From NCBI GenBank assembly GCA_001683735.1, contig LUGG01000010.1:62001-126000 (forward strand): a stretch of 64,000 nucleotides of DNA, in the 5' to 3' direction. The stretch comes from Grifola frondosa. Taxonomy: Eukaryota; Basidiomycota; Agaricomycetes; Polyporales; Grifolaceae. The stretch's first letter is position 1. The number at the start of each line of letters is the position of its first letter. A program made the translations under genes and the position numbers. This document shows positions 24,066 through 34,756 of the stretch, piece by piece. The notes below the pieces were generated by a model. The model saw only the letters and a list, made by a program, of their open reading frames with translations. It was not told where the DNA came from and did no database searches.

Positions 24066-27000
24066 TCAGTAGGTGGGTTCATGGCTGAAGTCACATTGGT
24101 CTCCATATCGGCATCTGGATTGAGAAAAGGGAGTTCAATCAGTTTCCTCATTCGGACATTCATTGTGGATTCGGCTCGCCTTCCTGCTGCAAAGAAACTG
24201 CATGGCTTTCGTTTATTACTTCTAAATCCATCGCCACGACCCTCCCACGACCACGCCCTCGCCCACGCACGCCACCGCGCTCATTCCACCCGTCCTCAGA
24301 CCAGCGTCGGTCACGTCCGTGCTCCTGATAACTTCGAGAATCGTAATCTGAGTACTGATTCGTCCCCCAACTCTGATCACTACTGCCTTGCGCGGGCGGT
24401 AGAGCCGCTGGCTGCGTTCCCGCGAATATCCCGCCCTGCGTCACACTCTGCATGAGCTGCTGCAGCTGTTCGGGAGTGAAGTTTGCCAGCCCGGGTATAG
24501 AGGGAGCAGGCGGCGGCATGCCCACAGTCGGCTCGCCCATAATGACGTCGGAAGAGGCTGCCGCGAGTTGACCGACAAGTTCAGCCACAGACGACACCGG
24601 GGGCTCAAGCGCCGCAGGCGCGCCACCGCTCCAGAAGATCGAGTCGACCGCTGGGCCAGTTAACATGAGCCTGACGTTCTCGTCGACCTGTTCCTCTGGG
24701 ATCTGGGTTGGTGGCTCAGCTGGACTGTCAGGGATCTGTGCCGGCGTCGGGTAAAGTGCAACCAAAGCACCCAATTCTCGCTGCTCTTGCGTGGTCTTCT
24801 CCTGGCTCTCTTCGCCTTTGGGGCGCAATTCTATGGTTTCGGGTATGGCGATCGCTGTAGAAGCATTTAAATCACGGAACGACGTGGACTGTTGTTACAT
24901 GCTTACGCTGTGGCTCGGACCATTCGATTTGTTCTTCGAACAGGTGGGCATGCAGAGCAGCCCCTTCGTCTCGGTCAAGATCGCGAACATTGTGTGTGGT
25001 GTGCATACCCTGTGTATCGGCGCAGACAAGCGCGTAATTAACATACTGTACATACGGTGATACGAAAGAAAGGCTGACATCTGCAGGATCATCGTCGTAG
25101 ACCGCCCGCTCAATGAGCTTGATTAACTCGAGTTTACCTTCGGGAGCCCAAGAAACTGTCTTTTTTAATTTTCCGGACTTGGTAAACCCAGTTGAAATGG
25201 GCCCGGTGTTAGGTACAGGTGCAGGTGCAGGCGGCGGGGTCGACATCGCAGGCGAGTCCTTACGCGATTTCGCCATCGACTTCAAAGCCTCCTCAAACGG
25301 ATTAATGGAGGAAGGCTGCGCAACGTTGAGATCGGGTTCCTTTTTCACCGCCGGCGCCGCAGCCTTCTTGAAGCTCGGAAGCTTTGGCTTTGGCTTTGGC
25401 GCCGAGAAGAACGACGAATCCGACTTCGCATCCTTCACCTCTCTGACCATGGCCTTAACCTCTTTCTTGACAACCCGGGTCTTGACGACGACCCAGAAGT
25501 GGAAACGGCGACCTTTTTGGTGGGAGGCGCAGTTTTGGAGACCAGTACTTCTGCCTTGCGTTTCTTCCTTTCGAGTCTAAAAGCGCATCATTACCCGCAT
25601 ATATCGCTGCAGCGGACTGACGTGACTCACCCTCTACGGAGTCTACATCCATGCGTTTTTCGTCATTACTACTGACCATCGTTCGCCATTTACGCTCCAC
25701 ATTGGATGCCATATCCTTGATTGCTGATTTTTGACCGACCGATACAAATATAAAACGCCAGAAGTTAGATACATGTAAATTGACTCTCAGAGGGGCGAAA
25801 GACAGTTCGCGAATTCTCATTCTACATATCTGTTTCATCTTTGCGTCAAGCAACGATTTCTCTATGCACGCTTCGCAGATGAAATTCGGCGAGCAAAAGG
25901 TGCCTACTAGAGTCATGAAATGTAACTCACCGGGAGCGGGAGGCTCTTTGACTAGCCGTACAATGAGCTTGCCCAGCTTGGACGATTTAAGGGTGTCAAT
26001 AGTTAGTGGGAGGCGGTCAATAATCTGCCGCAGAGAAAACGATTAACGCGCGCGAACGTTGTGAACGGGTTAACCTGGTTCCGTGAATATATGCACTCAC
26101 ATGCAATAAAGGCATGATAGTCTCAACTAACTGCGAGTTCCCTTTGCCCGTATACGCCAACTTCAGCCACTCTCTAGTGATATCCATGGCACCTTCATTT
26201 TCCACCCATGCTCGGAAATAGTGATTGCCGGCATTGTCCCGCATCTTTGTCAAGATTTCCAGTCTTGTCTGGGTGTCTACCTCCTGTATGCCATAATCTT
26301 CGATGTAAGATACGAGCTGCGATACGGCGCCAGCTCCAGTGAACGACGTTGGTTGCAATAGATCCCTAATAGCAGATAGAAACGATGCCTTCCGTTGCTC
26401 CGGGAGAGGATGGGTGGCGCTATGGTCGAAGGACCAGCTGGAGGGATGTGAGAGTGTCCAAAGAAGGTCGTAGGTGAGATTGCACCCATGAATGGACTTG
26501 AAGGAGAGTGTAGGGCGTAAGGAGAGAGGGTACCTTGAGGTTGCTGCTGCTGAGATGACTGCCGCGAAATTTGGGCCTGCTGATAATGCGATGAATTCGT
26601 GTGAACAAAGGAAGGATTGATAGATAATGTAGGTGGATGCGTCTGATACTGGTATTGTGTGCGAATCTGGGATTGAGGCTGAGGCTGAGATGATATATAT
26701 GAAGGCTGATGATATTGCGACGGTGGACTTGATGCTGAACCGTTCATTGTGGTCAGCGCGGGGCTGACCGGCGAAATTAGTACAGCTTGAGATGAGAATA
26801 GGGGTAAACGCACTCAATGACCATCTGCTGCGACTGAGACTGCTGCTGAGGCGGAGATGAGGATGTCGTAGCGCCATTCAGCGTGGAGTACGACGACAAT
26901 GGGAGCTGAGCGGCGGTTGTGGGCCATGTAGCGGCACCATACGGGACGGCGTTGTAAGGACCAGGCGTGGTGGCAAGAAAGAACGGATGGGAGAATGTGT

Positions 27001-27322
27001 AGTACGCTTGTGGGGGTGAAGAATGAGGAATGTTGGCAGAGGAGGGAGCTGGAAGGGGGGTTAATGAGCTTCGAGGTAAAAGAGGACGCGCCGAGACACC
27101 GGACGGCGACGGCGCCTGTTTTTGGGCATGGAGAACGTGCTCACCCTGAAGGTCGCCCAGACCGAAGTCGCTCAAGTCGATACGGGGTTGAGTAACGGTT
27201 GCACTCGCCTGCGCGCTGGTGGAGGGCTCCTTCCAGTCATCGCTGGCGGCGTTCCTCTCGTCATGAACGGGCTGCAAATCAGAAATTGGTTGCTGCAGCC
27301 ATGCTGCATTGGTGAATTCCAT
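24066..27322 (-). CDS. PNUTS-like PP1 regulatory protein (TFIIS-N, RVxF, CCCH)
   Basis: Nuclear PP1-targeting subunit resembling human PPP1R10/PNUTS and fission-yeast Ppn1, linked to transcription termination and Pol II dephosphorylation (family knowledge). Order: Ser/Pro/Gln-rich N-terminus from MEFTNAAWLQQ (27322), then a TFIIS N-terminal domain (RKASFLSAIRDLLQP, ILTKMRDNAGNHYFRAWVEN, EWLKLAYTGKGNSQLVETIM). Next is a Lys-rich linker and the PP1-docking motif KKTVSWAP. A long Pro-rich stretch ends in RGRGRGRG. Last is a C-terminal CCCH finger, KPCSFFAAGR then CRYGDQCDFSHEPTY and TGA at 24066. The finger is split by a probable GC-AG intron (24115-24179). Three one-base homopolymer deletions (26412-26414, 25492-25494, 24240-24242) must be allowed for; without the last, the finger is missed and the protein ends in an unrelated tail. 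Confidence 0.85.
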
Positions 27323-28007
27323 CTGCAACGACTCTTTTTGCACTACGCTCTCAGGCGATTACGGAGATACTAAAACGGCTTATTTCTGTGCAAACGAGAT
27401 AGAATGGAGGACAAGAGAGCTGCAGTCGATTGCCCACTGTCAGTTGTCACCTTGCCAGGTATTCCAAGGCTGCGTTCACCGTCCGTGATGATGGTCAGAG
27501 GTTAGGCTTCGATACCGCCATTTCACTCTCCGCTTCCAACTCCTCCTCATATACCCTTTGCCATTATAGGGTCGTTTTCCCACGCCTTCTGTCTCACACA
27601 ACAACTTGGATTACAGCCTGATTGCAGCCTGATTACAGCTAGATTGCAGCTAATTGTACCCGAGCAAGCTCAATTTACACACGCAGAATGTCCACTATAC
27701 GTCACTTATCGTGTCTATACCGCTTTTAACACGAAAGAATCTATCGAAAAGAACGCAAGGCGGTCACCTGAAACATGGAACAATAGGCTTGCCGAGGTTT
27801 ATAAACTGGGTTTGAAAGCGTGTACTAATGGGCCTTAAACTTATTTGTAATGCGACAAACAAGTCAATTGAACCAAACATATACAACGCCTACAAAACGA
27901 CTACTCCCATCAACAAACTTTTCTTACCCCCTTTTGATTCTCTTCTTACTCCCTGCCCGACGCGTCGCGTTAATCAAAGTCGCATATTTTGTCGACGACA
28001 TCCGGCG
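27323..28007. other. Divergent intergenic region with 11-bp repeats
   Basis: About 685 bp between the PNUTS-like (-) and HMG-box (+) starts, containing the 27609-27652 repeat array. No other gene seen. Confidence 0.5.
27609..27652 (+). repeat. Four tandem 11-bp repeats (GATTRCAGCYW)
   Basis: GATTACAGCCT, GATTGCAGCCT, GATTACAGCTA, GATTGCAGCTA. The fifth base alternates A/G and the last two change once, as though a 22-bp unit had doubled. The 11-bp period is one helical turn. Confidence 0.8.
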
Positions 28008-28941
28008 ATGTCCCACATCCCTGAAGGGTTCGCTCAGTTCGAGTATCAAAGAATGCAGGTCAGTGTCCTCACCATTCGCTCGGTCCTGCTCCTGACCGCG
28101 TCGCATCCCGTCGATAGATTATCGGCAGCCTGGGCACTGTGGCCGATGCAATGCGCGCCTGTGCAAATATGGCGGACCAGTTTTCGCAGGTCTTGGGTAA
28201 CCTACCGTATCCTTCTGCGTTCCAAGGACAGGCCAACGGACAGTTCGTGATCGCGGGCCTACCTCAAGCCACTCCCGCGGGGCGAAAGCGCAAGTCGCGC
28301 GCCGAGGATGACGCAGATGGGAAAAAAAGGCGGGTCAAGAAACCCAGGGACCCTGATGCACCGAAGAGACCTGCGTCGTCGTACCTCCTCTTCCAGAACG
28401 AAATTCGTAAAGAGTTGAAGGCAAAGTACCCTGATCTCCGCAATAACGAGCTATTGAGCGAGATTGCGAAGCTGTGGGCGGAGATGCCGCAGGAACAGAA
28501 GGAAGTAGGTTGCTTCATATCTCGTCCATGACTTAAGTTAAAGTCTTTGAATCCTCAGGTGTACGAGGCACGCAACCGGGCTGAGAAGGACGTTTGGCTG
28601 TCCAAGAAATCGTTGTACGAGACCCGTACGCACCCTGGTAATGATGCAGTTGCATCTCCTGTGGTGCGTTTCACAATTATTTCATCCTAGCGTCGTCTGC
28701 AACTATCTTCTAGGTGAAGGTCACACCCGAGCTCGTCAAGCCTGTAGCTGCAGCGCCCGTTGTGTCTACCTCTGATGATGAGTCCTCCGACGGGGAAGAA
28801 AATTCGTCGACTGGCTCAAGCTCTGAGGAAGAAGAGCCGCAGCCTCCGCCCAAAAAGTCGAAGAAGGACGCACCCGTGATCGCAAAAGTGGAGGGCGCCT
28901 CGGTGGTTAAGGAAAAGAAACAGAAGAAGGCGAAGGCTTGA
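28008..28941 (+). CDS. HMG-box chromatin protein
   Basis: Small nuclear DNA-bending protein with one HMG box. It starts MSHIPEGFAQFEYQRMQ at 28008. After the first intron comes a helical segment (IIGSLGTVADAMRACANMAD). A basic nuclear-localisation stretch (GRKRKSRAEDDADGKKRRVK) leads into the box, PRDPDAPKRPASSYLLFQNE to LWAEMPQEQKE, then after an intron VYEARNRAEKDVW. The tail is acidic and Ser-rich (SSDGEENSSTGSSSEEEE) and ends with Lys-rich KEKKQKKAKA. Overall layout resembles fungal Nhp6- or Hmo1-like proteins with an extra N-terminal helix; I cannot assign an orthologue. Four exons, no frame break needed. Confidence 0.9.
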
Positions 28942-29525
28942 GGGTCTCTTGCAGTGTATTGACACTATGTATGCTATCACCGAAGTTCACTTAAGTTGAT
29001 AGGTTATTTCTTCCATGTAATCCCTTTACGAATCATGACATGCATGAATATGGAGACGTGTCCCAAGAGGAACTGTTTGACCGGTTTCTGGGTATGCGGA
29101 TATGCTGTGTGCGCCGGAGGAATGGTGGTGGAAGGGTGTTGGCGTGGACAGCATGGCATGTTGTCGGCATTATATTGTGCAAACGATTGCAAACAAGTCG
29201 TGACAGAGCTTCTCAAGTTGCTGTGGCACAGATAAGTGCTGGCCATGCGCCGTCCACGGAGCACTGTTTTCCTCCAGCTTCCAAAGTCTTCTGCAGGCAG
29301 TGCAGACAGCGATAATAAATGCACCACTTTTGTCTCTCTCTCTGCGATTGTTAAGCAATAAGGGGACAAGGGCGATGCGGACGCTGTTCTGCGCAGCATC
29401 GAGTCTGCCACTTTGGCCTAAGCTGACCGGTGTGATTTCGGGTGGCGACGGCCTGGTCCACGCCGAGCGGTATATAAGATGACCAAACCAATCTTCCATG
29501 CCAGCTTCTTCCTTTCTTTCTATCG
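28942..29525. other. Intergenic region
   Basis: About 580 bp: 3' flank of the HMG gene and promoter of the WW gene, including a TATA-like element at 29471. Long antisense frames here have no support. Confidence 0.5.
29471..29477 (+). promoter_or_regulatory. TATA box (TATATAA) of the WW-domain gene
   Basis: TATATAA 49 bp upstream of the ATG at 29526. Confidence 0.5.
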
Positions 29526-30490
29526 ATGTCCCAACCACCACCCTACGGTCCCAGCGGAGGCCGACCTTCAAATCCTGACAAACGCCCTTTGCCTCCTGGC
29601 TGGATAGAGCAGTACGATAGCAGGTACGTCCGTCCGTCATTGCGCCGGCGTGCCAGCACTGATTGTAGTCCTCCAGCTACAATGCATGGTACGTTATCTT
29701 CACATCCTCAACCCATCTGGCACGCTCATCGTATGCGATCGCGCAGGTTCTACGTGAATACGATGGAGCAGCCTCCGCGCTCGTCGTGGGTGCATCCTCT
29801 CGGACCTCCAAACTCGCCACAGCCGCCCTCTGCCTACGCCCCGCCATCGGGCCCGCCACCCCCCGACAATCGCGGATACAGTCCTTATCCCCCGTCCGGC
29901 GGCTACAATAGCCAGCCAAACTACCAGCCCTCGCCCCCGCCGCAACAGTACGGCGGCGGATACGGCGGCTACAATGGCCCTCCTCAGGGCGGATATCAAG
30001 GCGGATATCAGTCGGGTCCACCGCCAGAACAGAGAGGTGAGTATTTACTGGCGGTATCGGTCATCGCCGGAGGGTTGACAGATGGGACTGGACAGGTTGG
30101 TTCGGTGGCAGCAGCCAGCCACAGCAGCCGGTGCTCGTTCAAGAGTCCAAACCGAAGAAGTCTGGAATGGGCATGGGAACTGCGATCGCGGCAGGTATGT
30201 CTTGTCCTGTCATGTTCGAGAGGTGATGTTCTGATTGATGTTGTTCGATCAGGTGGTGTGGGGTTGTTGGGTGGTGCTCTGCTTGCAGAGGCATGGGAAA
30301 GCCACGATGACCATGAGCGCGAGATTGGTTATGATCAAGGTGAGATTCCTCCATGTCCTTGCTGATGCTTGCAACTGATGCGTTGCTATTCTCAGGTTTC
30401 CAGAATGGCGATCAGGTTGGATACCAAGATGGATATGATAATGGTTTCGACAACGGAGACAACGGAATGGACGATGGCGGCGGATGGTGA
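29526..30490 (+). CDS. WW-domain protein with Pro/Gly-rich region
   Basis: A WW domain binds proline-rich ligands. It is assembled from three exons: LPPGWIEQYDS, a 12-nt microexon (29677-29688) and WFYVNTMEQPPRSSWVHP. Both signature tryptophans and the closing Pro are present. A Pro/Gly/Tyr-rich region follows (PPSGPPPPDNRGYSPYPP, GGGYGGYNGPPQGGYQGGY). A small glycine-zipper-like hydrophobic segment comes next (AIAAGGVGLLGGALLAEA, interrupted by an intron). An acidic tail with repeated NGD or DG units ends at GGGW, with TGA at 30488-30490. I know similar fungal proteins only as uncharacterised; the cellular role is not known. Introns are 53 and 58 bp around the microexon. Confidence 0.82.
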
Positions 30491-30939
30491 AGAAGATTAA
30501 TGCAAGATTTCGTCACGGACCTGGTTCCATGTCTTCTCTTTTGGTCACCCTTATGTCTAATCTTTCTGGTGTGTTATTACCTTGCATATCTGCAAGGTTG
30601 TACAACTGCTATCGTAATGTTTCCGTTGACAGTGGCGTTTCATACCCTTATCATGCATTGAATTTGACTGTGGGACTTGGACAACACAGTATCTTACGAA
30701 ACGTCTCCGAATTTTCAACAATGCCATGCCATTTCAGCGTATCGCGGGAAAGTTTCTTGCGATCAACTTGAAGCACTTGCGGATTTGTTGTGGCAGACAT
30801 TAAGTCGTTGTGTGGCGAATCTCATGACAGACTCGATGGCAAGCATACAACGCGTTGTTTGAACTTCACACGACTCGGAGTATTTACTGCAGCATATCGG
30901 TACATTCTCAGGTTGCAATAACGTCGGATCAAAATCCTA
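30491..30939. other. 3' flank of the WW-domain gene
   Basis: About 450 bp with only short frames; T-rich 3' UTR-like sequence, no recognised feature. Confidence 0.4.
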
Positions 30940-31791
30940 GTCCCTGGTGATCTCCCTACCTCTTCGCTTGAAATCCTCTGATGCACTCTTCAACGTCGCT
31001 TTCTCCCGCTCGGTCTCGCAGAATTTGAGGTCGTACTCGACTTCTTCGTTCTCATGGGAGACGATGTCACTTTGCAGCAACTTTGCAGGACGATAATCGG
31101 GTGTCCACAATCTGCAGCGCCCTCGCGGATATTTCCGCCATGAAGGACGTCTCCTACGGATTCGGTTGTGTTGATACGAGTTTTCCGAGGATGCCTATGT
31201 TTCCCACCGTCCACTGAACACATATAGACATCTTCATGGGAGAGATGATACCAGAGTCTTCCATACATCAAGACGGCGATCCCATTTTTGTTCCAGCTGT
31301 ATCGGAGCGGCGCCATTTAGGGCAGCATCGCGATAGGTGCGCTCAGGATCGAGCTTAATGAGGGCGCCATCTCCCTTCGACCACATATAAAATCTTCAGC
31401 AGGAGCGTCGAGTGCCGTTCCACCATGGATGGATAACCACGACGTCGGGGCCGCGTAAAAACCATCTTTACCATGGTTCTGCGAGTACTGCCTCTTCCTG
31501 CGACAGAAGACGATGTCCTCTCCACTGCCGGTCCTCGGAATCCTGAGATTGTATTCAATGCCATCATTGACCCTGCGACGAGCAATTAGATTCGTCGCGA
31601 TGTCCCAGAAGTAAGTGACAATAGCCAAGTATAATAACATCCAAAGCGAGCTTCCGCTGCACGGAGGGCCAAACTTCCGCGGATGCTGTGGCATTCTCGA
31701 GCGGCTGGGAGGTCCAATCAACAGTGCGCATCTTGTTGTAACGAGCATCTCCGCTCCCGCCTAATTTGTTGTGTATCCTAACAGTGACCAT
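30940..31791 (-). pseudogene. Unassigned coding-like region (gene with frame errors, or decayed gene)
   Basis: Not recognised. Protein-like stretches appear in all three minus frames: from 31791 MVTVRIHNKLGGSGDARYNK, then a hydrophobic-to-basic stretch (AIVTYFWDIATNLIARRRVN), then YMWSKGDGALIKLDPERTY. Near the end come DIVSHENEEVEYDLKFCETE and a Lys/Arg-rich C-terminus finishing REITRD. The neighbouring genes need single-base corrections, so this could be one intact gene of about 230 residues read through two or three indels, or a pseudogene. No domain or catalytic motif is visible. An open reading frame in the opposite direction is not better supported. Confidence 0.35.
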
Positions 31792-32171
31792 TCGAGAACA
31801 ACCCCATAGCTGTTGCTCTGCATCTTGTTAAGCGGATGTTGTCTTTCCCTTGAGATCCCCAACGTGCAACCATCCCTTTCGCCTTTTCTTCGCTATGACG
31901 CTAGTAAAGGTGATAGTTGCAGTTTTTACCGCCAATATTATGCACGACCTCTATCGGCATCTCTGGAGGAACGCAGAACGCGGCAAGAATATGAAAAGGA
32001 TGAACAGTCGCCAGAGCTTGACCATCTGAATTGCTGTCGTAGCGGTTCTTTTCTTAATCTGATGCGTAGAAGTCGTAACAGGAGTCAGATGTATAATTAC
32101 ACGAGATGAAGGTAAAGATGGTTAGGATAGGATGTATGTACAAATACTGATACAAGTGACGTCTGTCCAGC
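31792..32171. other. Intergenic region
   Basis: About 380 bp between the unassigned region and the stop of the dehydrogenase fusion. No feature recognised. Confidence 0.4.
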
Positions 32172-34327
32172 TTAAAGACGAGCATTTTGGGGCATCTTCT
32201 TGATCGCTTGACGGACACCGAGATCTCCCAATACGTCCTCCGCACCACCGAGGATGGCATCATAGGGTGACGTGCGGTGATACTAAGACCAAAGGTGAGC
32301 AACAGCAGATTGTAGCCGGCATAAATGCGACGTACATTCTCGATGAGCTTGCCCATGCCAGAGGCAGTGATACCACGTCCGCCGAATATTTGCGTGGCGT
32401 CTTCTGCGGTCTCCCGACCAGTACGAGTGATGTATCTGCATCAAGAAAAGACCGATCAGCAATTCACGCCATATGTCAAAGCAGGTCTTTATGGGACGCA
32501 CTGTTTTAACAGTCCAATAGGACCAGCTAACTTGTCTGACTGCTCGTTGTAGGACATCTGAAGGGAACACGGGTCAATGAACGATTATATGCAGGATGAA
32601 GTTGGGCATACGTTGTTCATCTGATGGGTGATCGACTCGAGCCAGTTCTGGCCAGATTCCACTCGTGCGATCATATTCGCCAGCTTCGCCCGAATGACAG
32701 CCTGGGAGCTCAACGGCTTACCGAACGCGATCCGCTGGTTCACCCACCTGTGCCACGGGAAGTCAGTTCCATGATATTGCCGATGCACGCGAAGTGCAAC
32801 TCACTTCAGCGACTCCTCGACGATCTTGCGCTGCGCGCTGAGACTGGTGCAGACGATCATCCAGCGCTCGTGGTTGAAGTTGCTCAGGATCACCTGCATG
32901 CCCTTGCCGACCGTCCCAAGCGTGTTCCCGACTGGGACACGCGCGTTGTCGAACGTGACGTATGCGGTACCGGCAGTGGACGAGTACGCTGTCTTGATCG
33001 CCTTCGTGGAGACCGCATCGGAGCGCGGTACCAAGACGACCGTATATCCATTCTGTATCCAACATATAGTATTAGTCAGGTCGATAGCAGCGATGAAAGC
33101 ACGTACGCCAGTCTTGCAGGCAACGGTGAAATAATCGGCGAAAGTCCCGTTCGTGATCCACCTGAATGACAGTCAGCCTAATATTTGACTCGGATAGCGA
33201 GATGAAACTGACTTCTTCGTGCCGTTAATAACCCACTCGTCCCCGTCTCTGACAGCAGTCGTCTGCATGCCACTGACGTCACTGCCGGCGAACGCCTCGC
33301 TGATGGCAAGACAGATAAACTTCTTGCCGGAGAGGACCTCGGATACGACCTTCGCTTGTAGTTCGGGAGAGCCGAAATTGAGCACGGGAGGAAGACCGAT
33401 GACCTGACCTGCCAGAAGCCCGTCGATGTAACCTCGTGTACCAAGACGAGAGAGTTCGAAGTTAAGGATGAGCTATGAGCGACCGGCAATCAGCAAGAGC
33501 TCGAGTCATCTATTGTATGTAACACATACTTCGTGGAAATGATCGAACTCCTCAGTTTTGATGACACCTCCCATAAGTGTCCGGCCCTTGAGGTGCTTCC
33601 CGGGGCCGAGACGCATAGCAGGAATATTCATCTCGCTTGTGATCGATTTGATCAACAATATAAGAATGGGATAATGAGAAACTTACCACAGCTTTTCAAC
33701 GACATCTTGGGAGATGCGCTTGCCATTGTCCTCACACTTGACCGCATCGGGTAAGACGACTTCCTCTACGAACTTGCGCACGGCCTGCTGGAATTTCCTG
33801 TGGCTGTCGTTGTAGTACGGGCTGAAGAAGCCAGGGCTAAGCCATGATGGCTCAGCGTAGGGCACAAGTGAGAGGTCCCCTGCAGCTAGGGGTTTAATGA
33901 CCTCTGTCTGGCCCTCGATGGTGCCAATCTGGAGGCGAGCATACTGAGGCCGGAGGAGCACTTCTTGACGGTGCAAGCTAAAGAAGGCCTGCGTCGCATC
34001 CTGTCCAGCTTTATGCTTGTGTTGAGCGCTCACGTGAGAGGAGAATTCGAGAGACATACCTATGGACTTGGCGAGAAGGACGCCTACGCCTCCCGGATGC
34101 AAGTTGGCGAACTTCGACACGTCGTACACTTTCGAGTCAACGACAATCCACTGCGCTCAGGACCTCCATGAGCATTCGCAGGACGACATTAGCGTGGGAC
34201 ACACTGACCAGATCGCCTTCTTTGTTATGCTTCGGAGCACGTTCACGAAGGTAAGTTTACCAAAATTTCGGCGATGCTACAGACTGACCTTAGCAACATC
34301 CTCGAGGGTGAACAACTTGCCTGCCAT
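32172..34327 (-). CDS. Cytochrome b5-acyl-CoA dehydrogenase fusion, probable peroxisomal
   Basis: FAD-dependent acyl-CoA dehydrogenase with an N-terminal cytochrome b5 heme domain. The b5 part (residues ~1-80) starts MAGKLFTLEDVAK, contains VDSKVYDVSKFANLHPGG with the first heme His in HPGG, and a second candidate His in AFFSLHRQEVL. The dehydrogenase shows [75 protein letters not shown] and a C-terminal GGAEDVLGDLGVRQA, whose Glu could be the base. It ends NARL; ARL fits the relaxed PTS1 rule, suggesting peroxisomes (inference). Exon 2 is a 21-nt microexon (34209-34229, HNKEGDL). In such fusions the b5 domain may pass electrons to or from FAD; that is not shown here. Confidence 0.9.
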
Positions 34328-34756
34328 TTGTGCGTAGAAAGTACCTCGTCGCTGGGGGAACTAAACTACAAGTTTAAGTAGGCCTGGCATACCCTCGGGG
34401 CTCCGGTCATGTCCCAGCCTCGGCGTTCAAACGGGATCGGCCAGCGCCTCACCGGCATCTATACTAACCGGCCTCCCCCACAATCCCCATCACATGATTC
34501 GTCGCCGAACTCTCCGGCCTCCACCGCCGAACATTTTGATTCCGCTTTGCAGAAAATAAAGATAAAAGATCGATCAAAGTAGCAAACATCAACGCAGGCC
34601 GCGACCTGCAGAGAAATTCCACGATACGACGGCGTTTGCTAAGAACACACGTGAGAGTCCATACCGAGTTGCAAGCTCAAAAGTGGCAATGTGGTGTTTC
34701 GCCACAAGAAGTTTGTCGCGGAAACGCACAAGCGCTAGTGGTACAGATTAAGTATA
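34328..34756. other. Promoter of the b5-dehydrogenase and 3' flank of RAI1
   Basis: About 430 bp with no separate gene. Confidence 0.5.
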
